11,048 nt of DNA from Chloroflexota bacterium. GTDB lineage: Bacteria; Chloroflexota; Anaerolineae; UBA4142. The stretch lies in the NCBI GenBank assembly GCA_023380675.1, contig JAMCRS010000223.1, positions 1 to 11,048 of the forward strand, read 5' to 3'. The translations under genes and the position numbers were made by a program. Every line of letters begins with the position of its first letter. Positions within the stretch are counted from its first letter, which is position 1. This document shows, piece after piece, positions 1 through 6,082 of the stretch. The notes beneath the pieces were generated by a model, which searched no databases, was not told the origin of the DNA, and saw only the letters and a list, made by a program, of their open reading frames with translations.

Positions 1-23
1 ACGATGATACTCTGAGCTGCCAT
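1..23 (-). CDS. 5' end of a gene leaving the window
   Basis: An ATG at 23 on the minus strand opens a frame that begins Met-Ala-Ala-Gln-Ser-Ile-Ile and runs off the left edge. A purine-rich GGGAG about 9 bases upstream, plus AGGAT directly before the ATG, makes the start believable. The gene follows the PAP2 phosphatase in the same direction after about 58 bases. No U-rich terminator lies between them, so the two may be co-transcribed. Too few residues are visible to guess a function. Confidence 0.55.
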
Positions 24-81
24 ATCCTAATCTCCCTTCTAGCAGAACCGCAACCTTATATTGGGGCCTTCGACGGCCCTT

Positions 82-660
82 TCAAGCAAACTGGATTCGT
101 CGCGCGATTCGTATGGTCAGGTCTGCGAGCGGAGTGAAAACAAAACCAAGGCGGATGACGACGTAGACCATGCCGGCACCCAACGCAGCGCCGGCGATGA
201 CGTCGGACGGAAAGTGGACGCCCGCGTAGACCCGTGAAAGCGCGTACAGCGACGCCAGTACGACAAGCCAGCGGCCCAGCCGGCGATCGGCATACCACGC
301 GCCGGCCGCAAAGCAGAACGCGACCTCGATCGGAATGGAAGGAAACGAGGAGACGGAGGGCCGGTAAAAGAGCAGCTTGACCGTCTCTGTCGCGAACGGC
401 CGCGGACGAAAGTAGACGTACGAGAGGTCCTTGACCAGCGCATTGCAAAACAATACGGCGAGCGCGATGAACACGACGGCTCGCTGATTGCGCGTGCGCT
501 CCTCGGGCGTCGAACCGGCGAACCACAGGGCGACCGCCGCCAGCGACAAGGCCGTCGGAACGGCGTAGTCGTTCACGAGGGCGCGTGTCAGCCAGTCAAT
601 CAACGGCACCGTTCCTACATAGTCGTTCAGCGCGTGGAAAAGGGCGACGTCCGGATTCAA
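82..660 (-). CDS. PAP2-family membrane phosphatase (variant signature)
   Basis: A 192-residue membrane protein of the PAP2 (type 2 phosphatidic acid phosphatase) superfamily. Members remove phosphate from lipid phosphates such as undecaprenyl pyrophosphate or phosphatidic acid at the membrane. Hydrophobic segments appear near residues 34-50, 60-76, 110-123, 130-146 and 153-172. Signature motif 3 is intact: Ser142-Arg143, five residues, His149, three residues, Asp153. Motif 1 is present as Lys77 followed by Arg85-Pro86-Arg87-Pro88, one residue longer than the usual Lys-X6-Arg-Pro. Motif 2, normally Pro-Ser-Gly-His, reads Pro107-Ser108-Ile109-Pro110 and lacks the histidine. The start codon overlaps the stop of the upstream membrane protein as ATGA, which implies translational coupling. 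The family call is secure. The substrate is unknown, and activity is uncertain because of the altered motif. Confidence 0.88.
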   Translation of the reverse strand: MNPDVALFHALNDYVGTVPLIDWLTRALVNDYAVPTALSLAAVALWFAGSTPEERTRNQRAVVFIALAVLFCNALVKDLSYVYFRPRPFATETVKLLFYRPSVSSFPSIPIEVAFCFAAGAWYADRRLGRWLVVLASLYALSRVYAGVHFPSDVIAGAALGAGMVYVVIRLGFVFTPLADLTIRIARRIQFA

Positions 661-1031
661 AGCAGAGGTTCCTCGTCGGAGACCTCACGTTCCGGCGCGA
701 GCGAAGGGGCGCGCACGTGTGCGAATCCGAGGGCGGCGACGCGGGTGACCGGGATGGCGACGGCGAAAGCAGTGGCGAAGAGAGTGAATAGCTCACCGCC
801 GGCGAGACCCGGGATGAAGATCTCCGTATCGACCACAAAGTACCAGACATAGCCCCCGGCGATCAGCGCAGCCGCGAGAAAATATCCCGGGCGGCCGTCG
901 ATCCAGAGCAGATCCTCGCGCCGGTAGCGCACGGCGACGGCCTGGAGGGTTCCCAAGATCCCGAAGAAGCAGAGAACGAAATAATCCGTCGCTTGTGCGC
1001 CCGAACCGAAATGGAGCAAGTTCAAGAACAT
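657..1031 (-). CDS. small integral membrane protein, unknown function
   Basis: A 124-residue hydrophobic protein with likely membrane helices near residues 16-35, 50-67 and 76-104, and an acidic C-terminal tail. I do not recognise a family. I chose the ATG at 1031 because GAGG lies five bases upstream. A GTG at 1067 would add 12 residues but has no comparable ribosome-binding site. The stop overlaps the start of the PAP2 phosphatase by four bases, so the two are almost certainly translated from one message. The protein may be a membrane partner of, or share a lipid or envelope role with, that phosphatase. This link is inferred only from coupling. A gap of about 148 bases separates it from fhs upstream. 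Confidence 0.7.
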   Translation of the reverse strand: MFLNLLHFGSGAQATDYFVLCFFGILGTLQAVAVRYRREDLLWIDGRPGYFLAAALIAGGYVWYFVVDTEIFIPGLAGGELFTLFATAFAVAIPVTRVAALGFAHVRAPSLAPEREVSDEEPLL

Positions 1032-1140
1032 GCACGCCTCGGAGATGAATGGGCTGCGGCCCGGCACAAACGTGGCCGTGACGAACTGCTGGGGGCAAGC
1101 CGCGAGGGACGGCTGGCGGCCGGCGTGCGCAGGCTTCGCC

Positions 1141-1158
1141 CCGCCGGGATGCCGGCGG
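1141..1158 (-). other. GC-rich hairpin after fhs
   Basis: A perfect 7-bp inverted repeat (CCGCCGG / CCGGCGG) with a four-base loop lies 21 bases downstream of the fhs stop on the minus strand. No U-tract follows, so it is not a classical intrinsic terminator. It could pause polymerase or protect the 3' end of the fhs message. An 11-base direct repeat, CGGCGTCAGAA, occurs at 1156-1166 and 1175-1185 and straddles the fhs stop codon. Confidence 0.3.
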
Positions 1159-1179
1159 CGTCAGAATGGTAGAACGGCG

Positions 1180-2874
1180 TCAGAACAGACCGACGATCCG
1201 GCCGTTGTCGTCGACGTCGATGTTGGCGCCCGCCGGAAACTGCGGCAGCGCCGGCATTGTGCTCATTTCACCGCAGATCGGGTATAAATAGCCGGCGCCG
1301 ACGGCCGCACGCACCTCGCGTATGGCCACGCGAAATTTGCGCGGCCGCCCTTTAAGCCTCTCGTCGTGCGAGAGGGAAAGGTGGGTCTTGGCCATGCAGA
1401 TCGGCAGCTTGTCGAAGCCGAGGTCGGTGTACAATTGGATTTGGCGCTCTGCCGCGGGAAAATACTGTGCTCCTTCGGCCCCATAGATCTTTTCTGCGAT
1501 CCGTTCGATCTTTTCCTTGATCGGCAGGTCGAGCGCGTACAGGAATCTAAAGCTCGACGGCTTGTCGCACGCGTGCACGACGGCTTCGGCGAGCGAGATC
1601 CCGCCGGCGCCTCCGCGCGCCCGGACGTTCGATACGAACGCGCCTTCGGCGCCGGAATCGCGCGCCACCCGCTCGACGACGGCGATCTCGCGATCGGTGT
1701 CGCTCTCGAACCGGTTGACCGCCACGACCACCGGCATGCCGAAAAGCAGGGCATTCTCGATGTGCTTGATGAGATTCTGGCATCCCCGCTCGACCGCTCC
1801 AACGTCCTCTTTGAGCAGTTCCGCCGGCAGCGGACGACCGGCCGTGATCGCGGCGACGCCGCTGTGCATCTTGAGGGCGCGGATCGTCGCGACCAGTACG
1901 ACTGCGTGCGGAGTCAGGCCTGAATAGCGGCACTTTATATCAAAGAACTTTTCCATCCCTAGGTCGGACCCAAAGCCGGACTCGGTGACGACGTAATCGT
2001 TCAGCTTGAGTGCGATCTGGTCCGCGAGAATGGAATTGTTGCCGTGCGCGATGTTCCCGAACGGCCCGGTGTGGATGAACGCCGGCGTGTGTTCGGTCGT
2101 CTGCAGCAGATTCGGTTTGAGCGCCTCTTTGAGGAGAACGGTCATCGCGCCGGCGCAGTGCAGGTCCTCCGCCGTGACCGGCTTGCCGGATCGCGTGACG
2201 GCGACGACGATCCGGCCGAGACGGCTCCGCAGATCGCGCAGGGACGTGGTCAGCGCCAGAATCGCCATGACTTCGCTCGCCACGGCGATGTCAAAGGAGG
2301 ACTCGCGCGGAATCCCGCCTTCTCGGCCGCCGAGGCCGACCGTGACGCTGCGGAGCGCCCGGTCGTTGACGTCGACGACGCGGGGCCAGGTGATCGAATG
2401 GGGATCGATGTCGAGCGGGTTGTCGTGATAAAGGCTGTTGTCGATAAAGGCGGCCAGGAGGTTGTGCGCGGCCGCGACGGCGTGCGTGTCTCCGGTGAGG
2501 TGGAGATTGATGTCTTCCATCGGGAGGACCTGCGACCGTCCGCTCCCGGTCGCTCCGCCCCGATTTCCGAATACCGGTCCCAGGGACGGCTGACGCAGGC
2601 AGACCGCGGCGCGGTGTCCCAGCCGGCTGAGCGCCATGCCGAGCCCGACGGTCGTCGTCGTCTTGCCTTCGCCCAGAGGAGAAGGGGTGAGCGAGGTCAC
2701 GACGACGTACTTGCCGTTAGCGCGGTCGGCGAGCCTTTGCAGGACCCCGAGCGAGATCTTTGCCTTGAACTTGCGATAGAGGTCGACGTCCTCTTCCGCC
2801 AACCCCATCGCGGAGGCGATCTCTGAGATCGGTCTGATCTCGGCCGCCTGGGCGATTTCCAGATCGGAAGCCAT
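1180..2874 (-). CDS. fhs: formate-tetrahydrofolate ligase
   Basis: A 564-residue 10-formyltetrahydrofolate synthetase. It uses ATP to join formate to THF in the cytoplasm and feeds purine synthesis, fMet-tRNA formylation or, in acetogens, the methyl branch of the Wood-Ljungdahl pathway. The family P-loop is near residues 63-75, with Gly-Glu-Gly-Lys71 followed by four threonines. Other family blocks include the Pro-Ser-Leu-Gly-Pro-Val-Phe segment soon after it, an Asn-Leu-His-Leu-Thr-Gly-Asp stretch, and the His-Thr-Gly-Pro-Phe-Gly-Asn-Ile-Ala-His-Gly block. Length matches the bacterial family (about 555-570). I chose the ATG at 2874 over a TTG seven codons upstream because GGAG precedes the ATG, although with a short spacing. 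It follows fchA by 44 bases on the same strand, which places consecutive C1-folate steps in one operon. Confidence 0.97.
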   Translation of the reverse strand: MASDLEIAQAAEIRPISEIASAMGLAEEDVDLYRKFKAKISLGVLQRLADRANGKYVVVTSLTPSPLGEGKTTTTVGLGMALSRLGHRAAVCLRQPSLGPVFGNRGGATGSGRSQVLPMEDINLHLTGDTHAVAAAHNLLAAFIDNSLYHDNPLDIDPHSITWPRVVDVNDRALRSVTVGLGGREGGIPRESSFDIAVASEVMAILALTTSLRDLRSRLGRIVVAVTRSGKPVTAEDLHCAGAMTVLLKEALKPNLLQTTEHTPAFIHTGPFGNIAHGNNSILADQIALKLNDYVVTESGFGSDLGMEKFFDIKCRYSGLTPHAVVLVATIRALKMHSGVAAITAGRPLPAELLKEDVGAVERGCQNLIKHIENALLFGMPVVVAVNRFESDTDREIAVVERVARDSGAEGAFVSNVRARGGAGGISLAEAVVHACDKPSSFRFLYALDLPIKEKIERIAEKIYGAEGAQYFPAAERQIQLYTDLGFDKLPICMAKTHLSLSHDERLKGRPRKFRVAIREVRAAVGAGYLYPICGEMSTMPALPQFPAGANIDVDDNGRIVGLF

Positions 2875-2918
2875 TGAACTCCAACTTCGCTGCAATGTCG
2901 ACGAATGACCGGCCTGAG

Positions 2919-3545
2919 CTACATTCGCTTCTGCACGACGCCTAGCGTTTCGCGATGACTCTGGTCGGCCGCTTGTATCAGCCGGGCCACGCGCGCTTGG
3001 CGGTCGGCCACGTACTCGGCGTCCTTGATGGCGGCGAGGTTGATCGAGACGTTGAACGCCGCGCCGCGCAGGCCCGCCTCCGCCATCAACGCGCCGACGC
3101 CGGCGTCGCTTGCGGCATTCTTGTTCCCTTTTTCGACCGCGACGCGCGCCAGGCTCAATACCTCCGCGCAGGATTCGGCCACGTGCAGCGGGACGTCCGA
3201 TGCGTGCTTGAGCGCCTCCTGCACGGCTCGCGTTCGTTCTGTCCGCTGGTCTTCCGTGTCCTTGGGCAGCCGGTACGCCTCCATGACGCGGCCGTACGCG
3301 TCCACGTCCACCTGCATGTAATCGCGCAGCTCTACCTGCAGCGCGTCCGCGCGGGGCAATATCTGTTCGAGCTCGGCAAAGGCCGCCTCATACCCTTTCC
3401 GACCGATCGTCAGCCGGCACACCATCGCGACGAGGGACGCGCCGAGCGCGCCGCCGAGAGCGGCAACGCTTCCGCCGCCCGGTATCGGCTCGACAGAGGC
3501 GAGCTCGGCGAGAAATTCTGAAAGAGGTTTCGTGGCAAGCGGCAT
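2919..3545 (-). CDS. fchA: cyclodeaminase/cyclohydrolase family protein (probable methenyl-THF cyclohydrolase)
   Basis: A 208-residue member of the formiminotransferase-cyclodeaminase family, standalone cyclodeaminase type. Family marks are the Pro-Ile-Pro-Gly-Gly-Gly-Ser motif at residues 20-26, an acidic cluster at Asp80/Asp82, and the conserved block at 141-170 containing Ser-Asp-Ala-Gly-Val and Asn-Val-Ser-Ile-Asn-Leu. Next to fhs and with no formiminotransferase domain, it most likely acts as FchA, which interconverts 5,10-methenyl-THF and 10-formyl-THF. Formimino-THF cyclodeaminase activity is the alternative. I chose the ATG at 3545 because GGGAG lies six bases upstream and the family's N-terminal sequence starts there. 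The open frame extends upstream to 3689 but that part is leader, including a palindromic hairpin. First gene of the fchA-fhs operon. Confidence 0.9.
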   Translation of the reverse strand: MPLATKPLSEFLAELASVEPIPGGGSVAALGGALGASLVAMVCRLTIGRKGYEAAFAELEQILPRADALQVELRDYMQVDVDAYGRVMEAYRLPKDTEDQRTERTRAVQEALKHASDVPLHVAESCAEVLSLARVAVEKGNKNAASDAGVGALMAEAGLRGAAFNVSINLAAIKDAEYVADRQARVARLIQAADQSHRETLGVVQKRM

Positions 3546-3627
3546 CAGGGTCTCCCAAGCGTCGATCGAATGTATCAAAACTAGGGTCGACGGCCCCGTC
3601 TGCGGCGGCGCTATTCCCCTAGCGCAA

Positions 3628-3673
3628 GTCGTCACGGGCCGGATCAAGCGCAAGCGATCCCTCCCGTGACGAC
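3628..3673 (-). promoter_or_regulatory. long palindromic hairpin in the fchA-fhs leader
   Basis: GTCGTCACGGG at 3628-3638 pairs perfectly with CCCGTGACGAC at 3663-3673. An inner GGATC/GATCC pair at 3641-3645 and 3656-3660 closes a ten-base loop. The element lies between the predicted transcription start (about 3697) and the fchA start at 3545, so it would fold in the leader RNA. No U-tract follows on the minus strand, so simple termination is unlikely. It could be a protein-binding operator, an RNA-stability structure or part of an unknown regulatory leader. It lacks the layout I know for the THF riboswitch. Confidence 0.5.
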
Positions 3674-3703
3674 GCGCGACCTTCGACACTGAAGGGCGAA
3701 CTA

Positions 3704-3732
3704 ATTCTATTCCACACCTTGGGTTTTAGCAA
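3704..3732 (-). promoter_or_regulatory. promoter of fchA-fhs
   Basis: Minus-strand -35 TTGCTA (3727-3732) and -10 TAGAAT (3704-3709) are separated by exactly 17 bases. Transcription would begin near 3697 and give a leader of about 150 bases. The site lies in the gap after the exonuclease-like gene. This separates fchA-fhs from that gene. Confidence 0.5.
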
Positions 3733-3744
3733 ATCAACTCGAAA

Positions 3745-4443
3745 TTAGCGCCACTGCACCTTGACCGTGCGTCGCTCCCCCTCGAAATCGATGAACGCGA
3801 CCCGTTTGTTGGCGATCCCGTATTCGAGAATCTGGCGAACGAGAATCACATCGGCCATGCAGTATTGTTCAAGCCGCTCCTGAAACCATCGGCCCAGCTC
3901 GTTGACGCGCTGAGCGCCTTCTTGGTCGCCTACGTCCGTGAGCGCATAGGGCCAGCGATCGCGCAGCGCTTCCGCCAGCCGGTTCCAGACAACCGCCTGT
4001 GGGCCCGTCGCGGCCTTGTCTTTGCCGAGTGTGCCTTCCGCCAGCGCCGAAAGGCCGACCCGGTGCCCGAGCCGTGCTTCGAGGTCTTTCAGCAGGTCGA
4101 AGCTGCGCGCGTCGAGAAGCGCTTTGAGCGCCGCCGGCTCGTCCGGCAGCGGTTTGTCGAACTTGTGCTTGCCCGTCACCGGATCGAATGACTCACGAAC
4201 GGGGCGCTCGGGCGACCAAGCGAGCACGGTGTTGTCAAAGTGGATGATATTGAATCCGATTATTCGATCGTGTGACAAGAGATGCTCAGCCAGCTCGCCG
4301 GTGTTGTGAAAGAATCGCTCTCCGTGACACTCGCACCACGTCGCGCCGACGGACATGTGGAGCGCCCGGATGGCCGCGATGGGATCCGTCGCGTTTTGAT
4401 CGAGGAGCTCTTTCGTCTCGATGTCGTAAAAAATGTCGGACAT
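3745..4443 (-). CDS. DEDDy-type 3'-5' exonuclease-like protein (RNase H fold)
   Basis: A 232-residue protein with the three exonuclease motifs of the DEDD/RNase H-like superfamily. Motif I is Tyr-Asp7-Ile-Glu9. Motif II is Gly-Phe-Asn65-Ile-Ile-His-Phe-Asp70. Motif III is Tyr194-Cys-Met-Ala-Asp198, the Tyr-X3-Asp spacing of the DEDDy subgroup. These acidic residues normally bind two metal ions and remove nucleotides from 3' ends. No helicase, HRDC or polymerase domain is fused, so this is a standalone domain like those often annotated as ribonuclease H-like proteins. Whether the substrate is RNA or DNA cannot be told from the sequence. No Shine-Dalgarno sequence precedes the ATG, while a promoter -10 box lies about ten bases upstream. 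This suggests a leaderless message. Confidence 0.78.
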   Translation of the reverse strand: MSDIFYDIETKELLDQNATDPIAAIRALHMSVGATWCECHGERFFHNTGELAEHLLSHDRIIGFNIIHFDNTVLAWSPERPVRESFDPVTGKHKFDKPLPDEPAALKALLDARSFDLLKDLEARLGHRVGLSALAEGTLGKDKAATGPQAVVWNRLAEALRDRWPYALTDVGDQEGAQRVNELGRWFQERLEQYCMADVILVRQILEYGIANKRVAFIDFEGERRTVKVQWR

Positions 4444-4452
4444 GGGAACCGT

Positions 4453-4481
4453 ATTCTACACGATGCGGCGGCAACGCACAA
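4453..4481 (-). promoter_or_regulatory. promoter of the exonuclease-like gene, probably leaderless
   Basis: Minus-strand -35 TTGTGC (4476-4481), 17-base spacer, -10 TAGAAT (4453-4458). The expected start at about 4445-4447 is within four bases of the ATG at 4443, and no ribosome-binding site is present between them. Confidence 0.45.
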
Positions 4482-4529
4482 GGCGATGGTTCTGCATGCA
4501 CGGCATGTCCAAGGACAGAATCAAGCCGC

Positions 4530-4705
4530 GTCATTGCGAGGAGGCGGTGTTTGCCGACGAAGCAATCTCGCGGCATTCAGAAGGAGATTGCCTCTCCCGA
4601 AAGTCGCGCGGGCCCGCAGCAACAAATAGTGCAGGTTTCTGAACAGCGGAGCGAAAAGTCTCGCAATCCAGTCGAGACAAATGCTTCGCTTCTCCCAGTA
4701 TCACA
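4530..4705. repeat. REP/MITE-like dispersed repeat, copy 1
   Basis: The segment 4530-4572 carries the widespread intergenic motif GTCATTGCGAGG ... CGAAGCAATCTC. Its core at 4536-4572 matches 10781-10817 at 34 of 37 positions. An inverted, more degenerate partner occurs around 4674-4697 (GAGACAAATGCTTCGC), so the whole looks like a short element with inverted ends and no coding capacity. Elements of this kind are common in several phyla and are thought to be mobilised in trans. No transposase is present in this window. Confidence 0.6.
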
Positions 4706-4743
4706 TTCACAAACGACTACTGAGAAACCACGCCAAGATCCTT

Positions 4744-4772
4744 TTGGTGCACGCGAGAAAGCATGTTATAAT
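4744..4772 (+). promoter_or_regulatory. strong extended -10 promoter without an obvious gene
   Basis: The -35 is TTGGTG (4744-4749) and the -10 is a perfect TATAAT (4767-4772), with a 17-base spacer and an extended TGT just before the -10. Predicted start is about 4779. No downstream frame in the next 190 bases looks like a real protein gene. The first notable feature is the 51-nt hairpin at 4892-4942. Confidence 0.6.
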
Positions 4773-4891
4773 GAGGATGGTAGACTTGTACTTGTCCCCG
4801 GTACTCTGGCCTGCTTCGATGGAGAAGCGCGCAGATGAATGCAGTGTACGCGAGGGCTCGGTTCAAACAGAACAACCTCATTCAACATGGT

Positions 4892-4942
4892 CAAAGCACC
4901 CGTCGTCAGGCGCGCTCTTACGTGTCTGCGGCGGGTGCTTTG
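4892..4942 (+). ncRNA. 51-nt hairpin, candidate structured RNA or its 3' end
   Basis: CAAAGCACCCG (4892-4902) pairs with CGGGTGCTTTG (4932-4942). The stem continues inward through one U-G and two G-C pairs, a single bulged U at 4906, and eight more pairs (4907-4914 with 4921-4928) to a six-base loop, CTCTTA. That is about 22 pairs in 51 bases. It lies about 115 bases downstream of the strong promoter at 4744-4772. The right arm ends in a short T-run followed by TTGTG, a weak terminator-like tail. A regulatory RNA of roughly 165 bases would fit. No known RNA family is recognised, and the boundaries are inferred. Confidence 0.35.
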
Positions 4943-4951
4943 TTGTGTGCG

Positions 4952-4965
4952 TTACCCGCGGGTAA
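4952..4965. promoter_or_regulatory. perfect 14-base palindrome TTACCCGCGGGTAA
   Basis: An exact dyad with no loop, ten bases after the 51-nt hairpin and just before the possible small-gene start at 4976. This symmetry is typical of binding sites for dimeric regulators. No regulator gene is nearby, and no second copy was noticed in the window. Confidence 0.35.
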
Positions 4966-4975
4966 GAGGCGAACG

Positions 4976-5150
4976 ATGAACTCGTTCTGCTCGGGATTCG
5001 CGGTTTCCGCGCGGTGGCCGGCGATCGCTTGTCGGAGCGTTCAGAGCAGCACATTTTGATAATGCCAAGAAGGGAGCAGGGATCGCCAAGCCAGTGTGGC
5101 TCGTGGGCATTGTTGGCATTCTCATGAATGCGGCGTCATCTAAGGAGTAA
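4976..5150 (+). pseudogene. possible frameshifted small membrane protein gene
   Basis: An ATG at 4976 preceded by GAGG (six bases) opens a frame that ends after 27 codons at TGA 5057-5059, immediately after a run of four Ts (5054-5057). Dropping one T moves reading into an open frame that ends at TAA 5148-5150. It encodes a segment rich in Ala, Gly and Lys followed by a hydrophobic helix and the C-terminus Ala-Ala-Ser-Ser-Lys-Glu. That tail has protein-like composition but no start codon of its own upstream. The likeliest readings are a decayed gene or a sequencing indel. I do not recognise the product. Confidence 0.3.
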
Positions 5151-5168
5151 GTAGCACAGAAACAATAT

Positions 5169-5214
5169 GCACGAACAGGTAACACTTGCCCGCCGGTTCC
5201 GCCATCGTCGCGCC
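5169..5214 (+). repeat. dispersed 46-nt repeat, copy A
   Basis: This segment aligns without gaps to 8080-8125 with 35 of 46 positions identical. It includes GCACGAAC at the left and a shared TGCCCGCCG in the middle. It begins 18 bases after the TAA at 5150, and copy B begins 25 bases after the TAA at 8054, so both follow the 3' end of a plus-strand reading frame. Confidence 0.5.
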
Positions 5215-5223
5215 TTCTAGGCA

Positions 5224-5254
5224 TTGTGGTCTTACGTGTGCAAGGTGCTATCAT
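5224..5254 (+). promoter_or_regulatory. possible promoter for the DUF4878-like gene
   Basis: An extended -10, TGC-TATCAT (5246-5254), is preceded by TTGTGG at 5224-5229 with a long 19-base spacer. The extended -10 could compensate. The leader to the ATG at 5405 would be about 145 bases. Confidence 0.28.
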
Positions 5255-5404
5255 TTCGGAGGGCGCTTGCGGCGGAATGGACCGGCGGCAGCGTACTCTA
5301 ACATCATTCCCAAAACAGGAGGCATTCATTGCAGTAGCTGAAGACACTCGACGATGGCCCAACATCAGGAAGACCAACCATGACCTCAAGGAGAAAGAAC
5401 GAAC

Positions 5405-5815
5405 ATGAAAACTGTGCTGATCGTCGTCGGGGTAATCATTGTCCTGTGCCTCTGCGCGTTCATCGCGATCATCGGGCTCGGTCTTGCCGGCGGACTCGGC
5501 TTGACGCAACCCGTCGCCGACGTGGGCGAAAAGTTCATGCAGTCGCTCAAAACTGGCGATTACGATACGGCATATGCGCTCTGTCATCCTAGCTTGCAGG
5601 AACAATTTGGCAGCGCGCAAGGGTTGAAGCAAATGGTCGCGGAAGGACAGGCACAGCCAGTCAAGTGGAGTTTCAACTCACGCAACATCGAAAACGACCA
5701 AGGCCACATGGAAGGCACTGTAACGATGAAGGGCGGCGAAGGTACGGTAACGATAGATCTAGTCAAGGCGGGCAGTGAATGGAAGGTGATCGGTTTCGAT
5801 TTGAAACCGAAATAA
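5405..5815 (+). CDS. membrane-anchored DUF4878/DUF3887-like small protein
   Basis: A 136-residue protein. Residues 3-33 form a long hydrophobic stretch that acts as a signal anchor or uncleaved signal. From about residue 36 an exported domain follows, with a helical segment (Phe44-Met45 to about 58), then Cys60-His61-Pro62, and C-terminal beta strands ending Gly-Ser-Glu-Trp-Lys-Val-Ile-Gly-Phe-Asp. This pattern matches the NTF2-like/DUF4878-type domains common in Chloroflexota, which have no known enzymatic role. AAGGAGA lies about 11 bases before the ATG, a slightly long spacing. The ATG overlaps, as ATGA, the stop of a short upstream reading frame (from ATG 5277). That could couple translation. 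No terminator was seen after the gene. Confidence 0.8.
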   Translation: MKTVLIVVGVIIVLCLCAFIAIIGLGLAGGLGLTQPVADVGEKFMQSLKTGDYDTAYALCHPSLQEQFGSAQGLKQMVAEGQAQPVKWSFNSRNIENDQGHMEGTVTMKGGEGTVTIDLVKAGSEWKVIGFDLKPK

Positions 5816-5860
5816 CGACTACCGGCAGAGGGTACAGAACACGCACGCCGGCCTCGCCAT

Positions 5861-5898
5861 CCTTCCCCTTCACTTCGCTCAGGGTCAGGACAGGCTCC
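5861..5898 (+). repeat. dispersed intergenic motif (CTTCGCTCAGGG type)
   Basis: The sequence around CACTTCGCTCAGGGTCAGG is a well-known kind of short intergenic repeat in many environmental genomes. Only one copy is seen here. The rest of the 5816-6082 gap shows no convincing gene, promoter or terminator. Confidence 0.4.
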
Positions 5899-6082
5899 CG
5901 CGGTTTTCCGTCGAATTCGGAGGGCACTGTCGGAACGAAGTTGCAGATCGAGCGTGGTATCGGGCGTGGCCGGCGTGCTGAATCGGTCCTAGAAGAGCGG
6001 GTGAAGCGGGGTCAAACTGCCATTGTCATCGAGGCACACGTACTCGAGTCTGAGAAGGTGAGGACGCCAGGAAGGAAAGCGT

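Noticed and set aside
3546..3689. 48-codon N-terminal extension of fchA
   Set aside because: It spans the palindromic leader hairpin. The ATG at 3545 has GGGAG and matches the family's length.
3597..3700. THF riboswitch in front of fchA-fhs
   Set aside because: Context is right, but the sequence shows one long palindrome and not the junction and conserved motifs of the known THF riboswitch classes.
4272..4838. 188-codon plus-strand open frame
   Set aside because: It is antisense to the exonuclease-like gene and continues through the REP-like repeat, with no start signal.
4855..4880. tRNA T-arm around GGTTCAAAC
   Set aside because: The flanking bases do not pair as a T-stem, and no acceptor, D or anticodon arm can be built around it.
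4681..4965. 94-codon plus-strand frame over the orphan promoter
   Set aside because: Its start lies upstream of the predicted transcription start, no ribosome-binding site is present, and the composition is not protein-like.
4952..5632. 226-codon minus-strand open frame
   Set aside because: It runs antisense through the better supported gene at 5405-5815, has no ribosome-binding site, and its Arg/Pro/Ser-rich composition is typical of a high-GC shadow frame.
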